NCBI RefSeq assembly: GCF_020422885.1
Contig: NZ_CP084622.1
Span: 606,001-670,000 of the forward strand
Origin: Mesobacillus sp. S13
Lineage (GTDB): Bacteria > Bacillota > Bacilli > Bacillales > Cytobacillaceae
Length of the DNA stretch: 64,000 nt
Direction of reading: 5' to 3'
The notes below the pieces were generated by a model. The model saw only the letters and a list, made by a program, of their open reading frames with translations. It did no database searches and had not been told where the DNA came from. A program made the position numbers and the translations under genes. Positions 50,870 to 59,754 of this stretch are shown here, piece after piece (the stretch's first letter is position 1; the number at the start of each line of letters is the position of its first letter).

Positions 50870-51874
50870 ATGTCCTTAAGTAAATCTAGTGAAATAAAAC
50901 TTCGAGATATGAAGGTTCCAGAGGATTATGAACAGCTCACAAGTCTTCTTAATATGATTGATCCGGGCTCCACTACTGCTCAATCTATTGAAGAGGAAGA
51001 TCGGCAAATTCCAACGGTATCTAATCTTAAAATGAACGAAGATGGTCTGTTGGCTGGTTTTGGCAGGACACGGGTAGTTGCTGAGGATGACAAGGGGCAG
51101 ATTATTGGTTATGGCGCTTCGTTTCGTGCTCCCTGGGTTGAACCTGGAAATCTAGGAAGCGTCTTCTGTGTTCACCCTGACTTTCGAAGGAAGGGGATAG
51201 GCGGAAAGATCCTTGCCCATCTTGAAAATTGGGCGAATGAGCATCATGCTTCTGTATTGTCCTCTATCGTAATGGATTGGATTGATGATTCGCTTCCATT
51301 CGTTCAAAACCGCGGCTTTGTAGTGGACGCACATATTTTTGATTTGGAATTGGACCTCAATCAATTTAACAATGCTAAATACGGCGATACCGTTGAACAA
51401 GTTATCCAGTCAGGCATTCAGTTGACGACATTAGCAGACTTAACGCGAGTGGAAACAGAAACCGAATTATATGAATTATGCGTGGAAACTGCCAAAGATA
51501 ATCCTGGCCAATACTCGAGCCTTCCTCCTTTTGAGCAATGGAGAAAAGAATTCCTTCCAGAAGCCAATTCGCGAAAGGAATGGGTTTTCCTTGCCATTGA
51601 TGGAGATCGTCTTATTGGTGTATCTCAACTATTCAGTACGGAAGATGAAGGGGTGCTGTATACAAACTATACAGGTATCTTAAAAGAGTATCGTGGTCGG
51701 GGAATCGCAAAGGCATTGAAATTGCGATCCATAGAGGCAGCCATGAAAGCAGGGGCCCATACGCTGACAACCGATTCGGAGGAAAAGAACGCACCAATGC
51801 AGCTTATTAATAGAAGCCTCGGATATATCCCTGGAAAAGGGCATTATCGGATTTTGAAAAAATTACGGAAGTGA
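50870..51874 (+). CDS. Two-domain GNAT acetyltransferase
   Basis: Both halves have the acetyl-CoA motif: GSVFCVHPDFRRKGIGGKIL in the first and NYTGILKEYRGRGIAKALKL in the second, separated by a linker near residue 165. The tandem plan resembles mycothiol synthase-type proteins, but Bacilli lack mycothiol, so another substrate is expected. GGGAGG sets the ATG at 50870. Closed by a terminator. Confidence 0.85.
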   Translation: MSLSKSSEIKLRDMKVPEDYEQLTSLLNMIDPGSTTAQSIEEEDRQIPTVSNLKMNEDGLLAGFGRTRVVAEDDKGQIIGYGASFRAPWVEPGNLGSVFCVHPDFRRKGIGGKILAHLENWANEHHASVLSSIVMDWIDDSLPFVQNRGFVVDAHIFDLELDLNQFNNAKYGDTVEQVIQSGIQLTTLADLTRVETETELYELCVETAKDNPGQYSSLPPFEQWRKEFLPEANSRKEWVFLAIDGDRLIGVSQLFSTEDEGVLYTNYTGILKEYRGRGIAKALKLRSIEAAMKAGAHTLTTDSEEKNAPMQLINRSLGYIPGKGHYRILKKLRK

Positions 51875-51900
51875 ACAATGGAAGGGAAGAGAACATCGTA

Positions 51901-51932
51901 AAAAGCACAGGGAGAGCCTGTGCTTTTTTTGA
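51901..51932 (+). terminator. Terminator of the AGCAYRGGG family
   Basis: AAAAGCACAGGG-AGA-GCCTGTGCTTTTTTT. Confidence 0.85.
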
Positions 51933-51971
51933 TTAAATTTAGTAGCGGAGGGTGTGTCCGTATGCCAGTTT

Positions 51972-52440
51972 AAGCGAAAGATCCCTTATGAAGGGAATTC
52001 TACCACATAAGGGTACAATGCAAGCGGAATCGTATCCTTATGAAGTCCAATCCAGCCACATAAGGATACGGTACAAGCGGAATCGTATCCTTATGAAGTC
52101 CAATCCAGCCACATAAGGATACAGTACAAGCAGAATCGTATCCTTATGAAGTCCAAGTCAGCCACATAAGGATACGGTACAAGCGGAATCGTATCCTTAT
52201 GAAGTCCAAGTCAGCCACATAAGGATACGGTACAAGCGGAATCGTATCCTTATGAAGTCCAAGTCAGCCACATAAGGGTACAATACAAGCGGAATCGTAT
52301 CCTTATGAAGTCCAATCCAGCCACATAAGGATACGGTACAAGCGGAATCGTATCCTTATGAAGTCCAAATCAGCCACATAAGGATACGGTACAAGCGGAA
52401 TCGTATCCTTATGAAGTCTAATCCACTAACAAAAGGATAA
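51972..52440. repeat. Tandem array A: nine units of 53 bp with alternating half-sites
   Basis: AAGCGGAATC begins units at 52022, 52075, 52128, 52181, 52234, 52287, 52340 and 52393 (all 53 bp apart), with a diverged first unit at 51972. Each unit holds GTATCCTTATG and its exact inverse CATAAGGATAC, whose starts are 27 bp apart; the next unit's half-site comes 26 bp later. Changes inside arms are rare, while the 16-bp spacer varies between CCAATCC, CCAAGTC and CCAAATC. No start codon with ribosome site is present. Confidence 0.93.
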
Positions 52441-52565
52441 GATACCAGCCGTAAAGATCCCCAACTTAGGCAATATTCCCTTTTTTCAAAGATTGCTAGC
52501 ATAATAGGGAATTAAAGGTAAAATAGAGTTAAAGAGATAGAGCGTGTTAAAAGGGGGGAATGATT

Positions 52566-54626
52566 ATGGTCCCAGCGATGGAATCCATTACGATCGTAAC
52601 TTTACGGGAAAAAGGGATCGATTCTGTCGTGGATTGGTTCGAGCAGCGTCAGCAATCCTTTTATGCGTTAGGCTGGTTTTACCTTCGTAATCAACAGCAA
52701 ATGGAGGAGTTATTTTACCGGTCGATCGTTAAGGTGCATAAGGAATTGCCTCGATATAAACAGGATTCTTCTTTCGAATTATGGGTTGCTTCGATTTTCA
52801 TTGATATTTGCCAGGAGCTTTCGGCTGATGATGGCATGCTGGCATCATCAGCCGAAAGTCCATTACATCAGGATTTATTTCATGCACTTGATCCGCTTCC
52901 AAAAGAGGAAAAAGAAGCAATGATCCTGACGTATGGCACAGGGTATTCCCGGGCGGAAGCTGCGCATATTTTACGAGTTTCAGCGGATAAAATGAAAGAG
53001 CTGTTGTTCTCGGGAACTCAGTCGGTCAGAAGACAATTGTACGGAACCAATACCTTCAACGGATGTAAGGAATATCAGCAAAACTACATTGATTATCTTG
53101 AAAAAACGATGGAGCGACCGGAGAAGATAGAGTTTGAGATTCATCTTTACGAGTGCGCAGAATGCCAGGAGGATTTGGCTGCCTTTCAGGATGTTACCTT
53201 GATGTTGCATCATGCTGAGTGGATGAGTGACTTGCCTGTGCCGGACAATTTTATCGCTAAAGTCAAAGAGCGGCTGGCAGAAAAGGAGAAGCAAAAGAAG
53301 CTGAGGAGCAAGAAGCGTAAGAATGTTGCACTTGTTTTTGTAAGTATATTTGCATTCGTGCTCGGGATCGGTTTCTTTACTGGTGCTTTTGCTAACGTCT
53401 ATTATGCTTGGACCGAAGAAGATGAGCAATTGCGTACCTTCCTGCAGGAGGGCCTTGGCCAAAGTGTGAACCTGGAAGCGGAAAGCGATGGCGTGAAAAT
53501 CAGAATTAAAGGCGTCGTTGCTGATGATTATCAGACACTCGTTTTTTACGAAATTGAAGATACAAATGAGGATAAACAATATGTAATGAATTTCGAAGAT
53601 GGGCTTTCCATAGAAAATGAGAGGGAAATCATGAAGCAGGATACCTATCCGCGATATCAATTTCCAGATCTTAAAGCTGAGATGAATAAGAAGGAAAAGA
53701 ATGTTTATCACGGAAAGGTGGGACTGCGGCCTCTTGAGGAAGAAAGTGGCGTTATCAAAATGAATATTGAAAGAATTCAAGAGTTGGCTCTCGACGAACA
53801 AGAGGCAAGGATGGGCTTTGGTTATAGGAGCAATGGATTTAAGACAGGTGAGTGGGAATTCGAGGTCCCGGTTACTAAGCAGCCTTCTATTGAATATGAA
53901 CTGAATGAGCAAGCAGAAATCGAAGGAATCCCGATTCGCCTCGATAAATTGATCATGGCCCCGACAGCCACGCTTTTGGAATATGGTATTCCGATGGATG
54001 GACAAGAAAAAAGGATTGATAGGATTCAATTTGACGATTTAGAAGTGAACAATGTAAAAGTGAAAGCAGACCAGTTTGGCGGTGGGTATAACTATTTGCA
54101 GCCTGAACCAAATTGGCAGATCCTCCAGATGTATTATGACCCGTTTTATGGAGAAGAACCGGAAGACGTTACCGTTCAATTTCATTCTGCCTATTTTTCA
54201 TTCGAAGACCATAAAAGTATCGAATTGGATGTGAATCAGCCTTATCCTCAGACGTTTGAATATGCAGGAAGTACCATCAGCATCGATAAAGTTGAAGTTG
54301 GCCAACCCACCACCGTTGTCATCAGCAATCATGAAATTGAAAACAGGAAATTTGAAACACTTCACTTTAATGTTGTAGGTGAAGATGAAAATGAATCGAT
54401 TTCAATCGGGATGGAAACGGAGGGAGTGATCGTGGATAAGAATGGTGTTCAATACGATATGAATTCACCGACACTCGATTATGAAAAAATTGAACAGCCC
54501 CGCCATTTCGTTACCGACCACATCTTAATGTTAGATGGGAACAAAGTCATCCCTAAAAGGCTCAATCTTTACGGGTATAGCTCGATGAAATATTTGGATG
54601 ATCAGGTGAAGATTTCGCTGGATTGA
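52566..54626 (+). CDS. Sigma-70-family/anti-sigma fusion with extracellular DUF4179-like domain
   Basis: Residues about 20-90 match sigma region 2 (FYALGWFYLRNQQQMEELFY, SFELWVASIFIDICQEL) and about 105-160 region 4 (LDPLPKEEKEAMILTYGTGY, SRAEAAHILRVSADKMKELL). A zinc-binding anti-sigma motif follows: Cys166 with HLYECAEC (HxxxCxxC) near 193-200. A membrane helix (VALVFVSIFAFVLGIGFFTG, about 252-272) leads to a ~410-residue extracellular beta-rich domain. An ECF sigma and its anti-sigma are thus one polypeptide. The ATG at 52566 is better spaced from the GGGGGGA site than the ATG at 52560. Confidence 0.8.
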   Translation: MVPAMESITIVTLREKGIDSVVDWFEQRQQSFYALGWFYLRNQQQMEELFYRSIVKVHKELPRYKQDSSFELWVASIFIDICQELSADDGMLASSAESPLHQDLFHALDPLPKEEKEAMILTYGTGYSRAEAAHILRVSADKMKELLFSGTQSVRRQLYGTNTFNGCKEYQQNYIDYLEKTMERPEKIEFEIHLYECAECQEDLAAFQDVTLMLHHAEWMSDLPVPDNFIAKVKERLAEKEKQKKLRSKKRKNVALVFVSIFAFVLGIGFFTGAFANVYYAWTEEDEQLRTFLQEGLGQSVNLEAESDGVKIRIKGVVADDYQTLVFYEIEDTNEDKQYVMNFEDGLSIENEREIMKQDTYPRYQFPDLKAEMNKKEKNVYHGKVGLRPLEEESGVIKMNIERIQELALDEQEARMGFGYRSNGFKTGEWEFEVPVTKQPSIEYELNEQAEIEGIPIRLDKLIMAPTATLLEYGIPMDGQEKRIDRIQFDDLEVNNVKVKADQFGGGYNYLQPEPNWQILQMYYDPFYGEEPEDVTVQFHSAYFSFEDHKSIELDVNQPYPQTFEYAGSTISIDKVEVGQPTTVVISNHEIENRKFETLHFNVVGEDENESISIGMETEGVIVDKNGVQYDMNSPTLDYEKIEQPRHFVTDHILMLDGNKVIPKRLNLYGYSSMKYLDDQVKISLD

Positions 54627-54682
54627 TACAAAAAAAGGAACGGAGATCTTTTATCATCCTTTTCTTACAAGGAGGCTAAAAT

Positions 54683-54949
54683 ATGAAGCTGTTTTTCCAA
54701 GCCGCCATTGGCTCGATTGCCATTCATGTAATCTATTTTGTCAGCATATTGGTCATTGGTTACATCAAAACGGTTAATTTCACACCGGATATAGAGGAAT
54801 CGTGGAATCGTGTTGATTCGCTACAGAACGAAGTAGCTTTCGGCATGACGAGTTCTCCGTTTTTCTTCCTCTTTACTTTTATCGGAATGACGTTTTTCTG
54901 TGTAATGATCATCGTTTTATTTAGGAAAGTTAAAGGAGCACAAGGGTAA
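54683..54949 (+). CDS. Two-helix membrane protein, 88 aa
   Basis: Membrane helices lie at about residues 5-27 and 58-80 (FFFLFTFIGMTFFCVMIIVL), with a charged loop between (DIEESWNRVDSLQNEV). AAGGAGG precedes the ATG. It follows the sigma/anti-sigma gene by 56 bp and is probably co-transcribed, so it may take part in the same signalling unit. No family recognised. Confidence 0.6.
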   Translation: MKLFFQAAIGSIAIHVIYFVSILVIGYIKTVNFTPDIEESWNRVDSLQNEVAFGMTSSPFFFLFTFIGMTFFCVMIIVLFRKVKGAQG

Positions 54950-54967
54950 AATCCCTGTGCTCCTTTC
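54935..54967. terminator. Terminator overlapping the stop codon
   Basis: GGAGCACAAGGG-TAAAAT-CCCTGTGCTCC contains the stop codon of the 54683-54949 gene in its loop. Convergent genes flank it. Confidence 0.8.
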
Positions 54968-54984
54968 CATAAGGCGCCGTCACT

Positions 54985-55659
54985 TCACTTCTTGCCGATA
55001 TGCTTCAAGGCTTCCCTTTTGCTTAAGTTCGAAAGAGGAAGCCTGTTCGTCATTTCGATGACTTTCTCAGGGTCTTGCTTTGCGTATTCTCTCAGTGCCC
55101 AGCCAATGGCCTTATTGATGAAAAATTCCTTCGTATGGCAGGTTCTTGAGATAATATCCTCGAGCATGGCCACGTCGGTTCTTTCTTTGTAGCCTAATTG
55201 GAATAAGATGCAGGAACGGATCAGCCAGATGTTATCCGAGGCGATCCATCTGTCGATAATAGGCTGCCGTTGCTGCGGGAATTTTTCAAGATAATAACCG
55301 AAATGCTTTTTCGCGATATGGTCGACCGTGTCCCACCACGGCTTGGTCGTGATGATGTATTCAAGAAGCCGGAGATTCTCTTCGGTGAACTGCTTTTTCA
55401 TTAAATCTAACAGGTACGCCCCGCTTATCTGCATTTCGCGTTCGTCCAGCTCCCAGAGGGAAGTAATGACCTCATGCAAGTCTTCCTTTGCAGGCAGGCC
55501 ATAAGTCTTCACATGCTGTTTGAAAACTTCCTGCATCTGCGGAGCTCTCAAACCAATATAGTCAAATTGATTCCTCATGTATTTGGAAAGCCTGACTGCT
55601 TCCGCGCTATTCCGGTGTTTTAATGCTTCCTCATATAGTGCTTCAACGTACTTATTCAT
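54985..55659 (-). CDS. alkD: DNA alkylation repair glycosylase (AlkD-type)
   Basis: The 224-residue all-helical protein is the HEAT-repeat glycosylase AlkD, which removes 3-methyladenine and 7-methylguanine without base flipping. The key residues are in place: Trp and Asp in KPWWDTVDHIAKKHFGYYL, Arg in NIWLIRSCILFQLGYKERTD and Trp in FINKAIGWALREYAKQDPE. Length agrees with the B. cereus enzyme (237). No methyltransferase-type repair gene is adjacent. Confidence 0.9.
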   Translation of the reverse strand: MNKYVEALYEEALKHRNSAEAVRLSKYMRNQFDYIGLRAPQMQEVFKQHVKTYGLPAKEDLHEVITSLWELDEREMQISGAYLLDLMKKQFTEENLRLLEYIITTKPWWDTVDHIAKKHFGYYLEKFPQQRQPIIDRWIASDNIWLIRSCILFQLGYKERTDVAMLEDIISRTCHTKEFFINKAIGWALREYAKQDPEKVIEMTNRLPLSNLSKREALKHIGKK

Positions 55660-55836
55660 CGTTACCTCACCATTAATATTGAATTTTGTATCTTGCCTCT
55701 ATTGTATAGTAATTGGGGAAACCGGGATATGTACGAAAAAAATGTCTTGGAACCGCAACAGCTCATAAGAAGGAATTGGATGATGAAAGTCGAACTTAAT
55801 CTATAAAAATTGGAGTGCGGATTGAGAGGAAGAATC

Positions 55837-56271
55837 ATGAAGGCGATGAATAAATCATATTTGGGCTGGGGCATTTCTTTGGTCACTTTTCTCATCATCA
55901 TGTTTGTTGATCAAACTTTCTATCTTGGCGTCTGGCCATCAACTCTGCCAGTTATACTCCTCGTTACACATGCTCTATATTTTCGGACGGATATAAAGGG
56001 AAAAAGGAGAATGCCGTATTCGATCTTTGTATTGCTTTATTTAAGCATTCTATATGTCTCTCTCCCTGACTACACCTATAATCAGGCGAAGGAAATCGTC
56101 CAGGAGAAATATGAGATCATAAACGAAAAAGAGCAGACCATACCTGTGATGGATCCTGGATTTCATCCTTTCTCCCTCACAAGCTTTTATTCCTTTAAGG
56201 TGAAATCAATGGATGCAGAACAGCGGGTGATGGTCAATCCGGATTCAGGAGAAATCATCGTCCCGCGTTAA
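55837..56271 (+). CDS. Membrane protein with extracellular C-terminal domain, 144 aa
   Basis: Three membrane helices (about residues 8-28, 32-48 and 58-76) are followed by a soluble domain of ~65 residues (NQAKEIVQEKYEIINEKEQT...VMVNPDSGEIIVPR). The end resembles PepSY-like or YpeB-like propeptide folds, which is uncertain. The ORF opens at 55810 with TTG, but AGAGGAAGA suits the ATG at 55837. Confidence 0.6.
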   Translation: MKAMNKSYLGWGISLVTFLIIMFVDQTFYLGVWPSTLPVILLVTHALYFRTDIKGKRRMPYSIFVLLYLSILYVSLPDYTYNQAKEIVQEKYEIINEKEQTIPVMDPGFHPFSLTSFYSFKVKSMDAEQRVMVNPDSGEIIVPR

Positions 56272-56276
56272 TCAAG

Positions 56277-56303
56277 AAAAAAACCACTTAAAGTGGTTTT
56301 TTA
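56277..56303. terminator. Bidirectional terminator
   Basis: AAAAACCACTTAAAGTGGTTTTTT between convergent genes; the minus-strand stop codon lies at its edge. Confidence 0.85.
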
Positions 56304-56459
56304 ATCGCGCATGGCTCCTGCCTCTCGGGAAGTCATGGCCCCCTGGCCTGCAGCTATATCTTTCTGAATCTGCTGTTTAACTTGTTCTGCATCTGTTCCT
56401 GAGTATCCAGGTTGCATAGCAGATCTGGAATTGCCTTTAGCTTGTTGATTTTTCTCCAT
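56301..56459 (-). CDS. Small Gln/Ala-rich hydrophilic protein, gamma-SASP-like, 52 aa
   Basis: AAGGAGGA precedes an ATG opening MEKNQQAKGNSRSAMQPGYS, followed by GTDAEQVKQQIQKDIAAGQG and ending AGAMRD. It has no hydrophobic segment or cysteine. Composition (Gln, Ala, Gly, Ser) and length recall gamma-type small acid-soluble spore proteins, but the match is by composition rather than a clear signature. Confidence 0.6.
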   Translation of the reverse strand: MEKNQQAKGNSRSAMQPGYSGTDAEQVKQQIQKDIAAGQGAMTSREAGAMRD

Positions 56460-56524
56460 AAAAATCCTCCTTCGTTTCCGGTTTTATTATTTACAAAGCT
56501 CTGTTTATCATTCATGCATATATC

Positions 56525-56815
56525 ATAAGCGGAGAATCTCCGTCTATTGTCTATAGAGGGCGCTTTTGAAGCCGGAATAAGCGGAGAGATTCCGGTTAAT
56601 GTATAAAAAGGTCACTTAGTAAGCTGGAATAAGCGGAGAGATTCCGGTTAATGTTTAAAAAGGCCACTCAGGAAGCCGAAATAAGCGGAGTTTTTCCGAT
56701 TAACTACCAAAAATTGATCAAAATTCGACGATTTTGATGAAATAAGCGGAAATATGACCCTTATTTTTAAAGAAATTAGGGAGGTTTTCAATTTAAGCGG
56801 AATTTCTCCGTTTAT
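56525..56815. repeat. Tandem array D: six units, mostly 52 bp
   Basis: ATAAGCGGA recurs at 56525, 56577, 56629 and 56681 (52 bp apart), then at 56742 and 56793. In the inner units ATAAGCGGAGAGATTCCGGT followed by TAAT forms an adjacent imperfect dyad (AATAAGCGGA/TCCGGTTAAT), so the half-sites are close rather than 26 bp apart. It lies between divergent genes. Confidence 0.85.
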
Positions 56816-56942
56816 TTTTTTTCAAAGGCAGTAAATTCTTATATTTTAGAAAAAATAACAAATTTATCTATTATTTGTAAACAACTTCTATATAATGTAT
56901 TTAGATATGAGTCATATTTGTAAAAGTTGGAGGAGAGACAGG

Positions 56943-57413
56943 ATGTCTAATGAGCATGAGGTGTCTTTGGATAAAGCGGTTGAAAGAAAGCCGAAGGTAA
57001 AAGTGGAGAGGAAAGAAGGAGAACCTACCTCGGCATTTAAAGGGGCTTCCTGGGGAGCTCTGTTAATTGGTGTTTCAGCTTATTTGATTGGTTTATTCAA
57101 TGCAACGATGGAACTGAACGAAAAAGGCTATTATTTTGCCGTATTGGTGTTCGGTCTTTATGCAGCGGTATCTCTGCAAAAGGCAGTGAGAGATAAGGAA
57201 GAGGACATCCCCGTTACGAATATTTACTACGGAATCAGCTGGTTTGCGTTGATCGTCTCTATTTCTTTAATGGCAATCGGATTGTACAATGCAGGAAGCA
57301 TTATTTTGAGCGAGAAAGGCTTCTATGCAATGTCCTTTGTCCTTAGTATTTTTGCTGCCATTACGGTCCAGAAGAATATCAGGGATACACAGCGAGCGAA
57401 AGAAAGAGATTGA
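56943..57413 (+). CDS. YiaA/YiaB-family membrane protein
   Basis: Two similar halves each carry a helix pair: FKGASWGALLIGVSAYLIGL...GYYFAVLVFGLYAAVSLQKAVRD and YYGISWFALIVSISLMAIGL...GFYAMSFVLSIFAAITVQKNIRD. The internal duplication and W-A/L-L motif are those of YiaA/YiaB domain proteins, function unknown. GGAGGAG sets the ATG at 56943; an upstream opening at 56895 lacks a site. An Lys/Glu-rich N-terminus of ~40 residues is cytoplasmic. Confidence 0.8.
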   Translation: MSNEHEVSLDKAVERKPKVKVERKEGEPTSAFKGASWGALLIGVSAYLIGLFNATMELNEKGYYFAVLVFGLYAAVSLQKAVRDKEEDIPVTNIYYGISWFALIVSISLMAIGLYNAGSIILSEKGFYAMSFVLSIFAAITVQKNIRDTQRAKERD

Positions 57414-57426
57414 TGAAGTACAGCGG

Positions 57427-57462
57427 GTGCGGATGTCTGAATAAGATTTCCGCACTTTTTTG
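57427..57462 (+). terminator. Rho-independent terminator
   Basis: GTGCGGA...TCCGCAC followed by TTTTTTG. Confidence 0.85.
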
Positions 57463-57540
57463 TTTGTTCTCAACAAGCAAAGGATTTTCACCTATCTTAT
57501 TGAATTTTAAATAATAGTAAATGTTTTGGGAGGACTTCCA

Positions 57541-58491
57541 GTGGATCATTTGAGTTTGAAGAGCGAGTTCCATCACTTTGTCATCAGGAGTATGGACTTG
57601 TTGAGGGCGAATTATGTGTTTCCTGAGGTAGCGGAAGCGATTTGTGGCCATTTGGAGAACCGGATGAAGGATGGCTATTATTTTGATGCTGAGACCTATG
57701 AGGAATTCAAGAAGTTGTTTGAACATGACATTCAGTCTATCAATGGTGATAACCATCTGCACATTTGGCTTCAAGGTGAGGGTAATGATGAATCTGAGGA
57801 GATGATGGAAGAGTATAAGCGGGTAGCTGAGAAGAATAACTTTGGCTTCCATAAGGTAGAGCGGCTGGCTGGAAATATCGGCTATATTGATTTGAGGGTT
57901 TTTTACGATATGGTTACTGTGCCGGAGGCTTCTGAGACAGCTATTTCTGCGATGAACTTTGTCGCTCATAGTGATGCCCTGATCATCGATTTGCGAAAAA
58001 ATATTGGAGGCAGTGCCTTTATGGTTGCACTGATTGCCTCTTATCTTTTAAAAGAGCCTACCCATATCGAGAGCTTTTACAATCGGAGCGATGATAAGAC
58101 GTCCCAGGTTTGGACACAGCCATATGTACCAGGGAAGCTTTTCCTCGAAAAACCGGTATTCATCTTGACGAGTATGAAGACATTTTCAGCGGGAGAATTG
58201 TTTGCATACGCACTCAAACACTTAGGAAGGGCGACCATCATCGGGGAAAGCACTGGCGGAGGGGCACAGCCAGGCAACTATCACCAAGTTACGCCAAAAC
58301 TGCGCTTGTTCATTCCCTCTGGGAGATCGATCAGCCCGTTCACAGGCGACAATTGGGAAGGACAAGGCGTTCTGCCAGATTATGAGACAACAGCAGAAGA
58401 AGCACTCCATATCGCTCACGGAAAGGCACTGGATATATTAAAAGAGAAATATGAGGGGCAGAAAGAGTATCAGTTCTTATTTGAAGATTAG
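57541..58491 (+). CDS. S41-family peptidase (IRBP/C-terminal processing-like)
   Basis: The 316-residue protein has the IRBP-type tail-specific protease core: ALIIDLRKNIGGSAFMVALI, catalytic Ser216 in MKTFSAGELFAYALKHLGRA and GESTGGGAQPGNYHQVTPKL. The N-terminal helical cap (HHFVIRSMDLLRANYVFPEV) matches the same group. No PDZ domain or signal peptide is present, so it is probably cytoplasmic. The GTG start at 57541 has GGGAGG seven bases before it. Substrate unknown. Confidence 0.85.
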   Translation: MDHLSLKSEFHHFVIRSMDLLRANYVFPEVAEAICGHLENRMKDGYYFDAETYEEFKKLFEHDIQSINGDNHLHIWLQGEGNDESEEMMEEYKRVAEKNNFGFHKVERLAGNIGYIDLRVFYDMVTVPEASETAISAMNFVAHSDALIIDLRKNIGGSAFMVALIASYLLKEPTHIESFYNRSDDKTSQVWTQPYVPGKLFLEKPVFILTSMKTFSAGELFAYALKHLGRATIIGESTGGGAQPGNYHQVTPKLRLFIPSGRSISPFTGDNWEGQGVLPDYETTAEEALHIAHGKALDILKEKYEGQKEYQFLFED

Positions 58492-58492
58492 A

Positions 58493-58538
58493 AACGCGTA
58501 AGGGCGGTTCCATCTTGGGAACCGCCCCTTCTCGCGTT
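58493..58538. terminator. Bidirectional terminator
   Basis: AACGCGTAAGGGCGGTTCC and GGAACCGCCCCTTCTCGCG pair almost fully. It separates the convergent S41 and serine-hydrolase genes. Confidence 0.9.
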
Positions 58539-59559
58539 AAGCCTTAACCTGTAATGTCTCTTCAATTGTCTCCATGATTTCGTAAGCACCGCTTGATTTA
58601 TTGGAGCATACTGTTGCAATGGTTTGGGCAGCTGGATAGTAGGCGGAATGGAAGCTGACTCCTGGGTCATAGCCCATGACATGATATTTGAAAATGTCAT
58701 CGTCCTGCTTCTTAATCCAGACTCCGTATCCATAATAGCCTGTATCATTTACCTGTACTTGAGGAGTCAGTAGTTTGGTCAAGGTCTCATCTTTTAGTAA
58801 AAGCTCGCCAAGAAGCGCCTTCCACAGTTTGCTCATATCCTCAACCGTGACGTAAGCGCCTCCGTCAGAACCGCCTTTTACCGGAAGTGAATAGATATTG
58901 GTTTTCCAGCTTTCATCAGGCAAGTCGATATAGCCCAAAGCGGTATTTGAAGGAAGGGCGTCAAAGGAGAAGTAACCAGACTCCGTCATTCCTGCTTTTT
59001 TAAAAATATATTCCTCTACATAGGCGGTGAATTCCATCCCGGAGCTCTGCTCGACAATGAGGCCCAGCAAAATATAGCCTGCGTTATTGTAATGAAATTT
59101 TTCCCCAGGAGTGAACTTCATTTGCTCATTCCGGAACATAGGCAAAAAATCTTTTAGGCTCCGGATATGATACATCGGCCTCGTAATCCAAAGCTCCTCA
59201 AAATCATCCATGACATCCTCATCAAAATAATCAGGCACACCGGACGTATGCGTCAGTAAATGATGGATCGTGATTTCGTCACTGAAATTAGCAAACTCTA
59301 GATCAAGGCAATCTTTCAGTCTAGTATCGAAAGTAAGCTTTCCTTGCTCCACCAGCTGGCAAATCGCAATCGCTGTGAAAAGCTTGCAGCCCGATGCGAT
59401 TCCGTAACGAGTTCCCAGGTTGTTTTTTAAACCATCGGCACGACTAGCATAGCCAAAGCTAGCAGTTGCAGCTTCTCCGTTCTCATCCTGGGCCAAGGCT
59501 GTTCCTGAAAAATCAACCTTGGACTGGGCCTCCTGAATGGCTTTTTCTAAGGTATTCAT
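58537..59559 (-). CDS. Serine hydrolase, class C beta-lactamase-like
   Basis: The penicillin-binding fold motifs are SxxK in YGIASGCKLFTAIAICQLVE (Ser and Lys near residue 55), YxN in GEKFHYNNAGYILLGLIVEQ and the third box near KGGSDGGAYVTVEDM. The HTSGVP phrase is typical of this family. There is no signal peptide, so it is probably an intracellular esterase or peptidase rather than an antibiotic-resistance enzyme. AGGAGG sets the ATG at 59559 rather than the opening at 59601. Confidence 0.85.
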   Translation of the reverse strand: MNTLEKAIQEAQSKVDFSGTALAQDENGEAATASFGYASRADGLKNNLGTRYGIASGCKLFTAIAICQLVEQGKLTFDTRLKDCLDLEFANFSDEITIHHLLTHTSGVPDYFDEDVMDDFEELWITRPMYHIRSLKDFLPMFRNEQMKFTPGEKFHYNNAGYILLGLIVEQSSGMEFTAYVEEYIFKKAGMTESGYFSFDALPSNTALGYIDLPDESWKTNIYSLPVKGGSDGGAYVTVEDMSKLWKALLGELLLKDETLTKLLTPQVQVNDTGYYGYGVWIKKQDDDIFKYHVMGYDPGVSFHSAYYPAAQTIATVCSNKSSGAYEIMETIEETLQVKA

Positions 59560-59754
59560 GATATTCCTCCTAACTCTATCTACTAAAAGGGTAACACTCA
59601 ACTGGAATGAACTGTAGTAAAATATGACAATAAGTGGAATACTTTGATGTTATGAATAGTCATTCGAGCTCCTCAGCACTGCAAAAACGGTGCAGGGATT
59701 GTCGGGTGAATGGATTCAGGTCCTGTTATTGTTGATTAGGAAGGAGGTCGTGAC

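Noticed and set aside
51972..52440. CRISPR-like look of array A (53-bp period with dyads)
   Set aside because: The intervening segments are nearly identical from unit to unit rather than unique spacers, the repeat is longer than the variable part and no cas gene is in the window.
52980..54029. Long 349-codon minus-strand frame opposite the sigma/anti-sigma gene
   Set aside because: It lacks a ribosome site, its translation is Phe/Leu/His-rich low-quality sequence and the plus strand encodes recognisable domains over the whole length.
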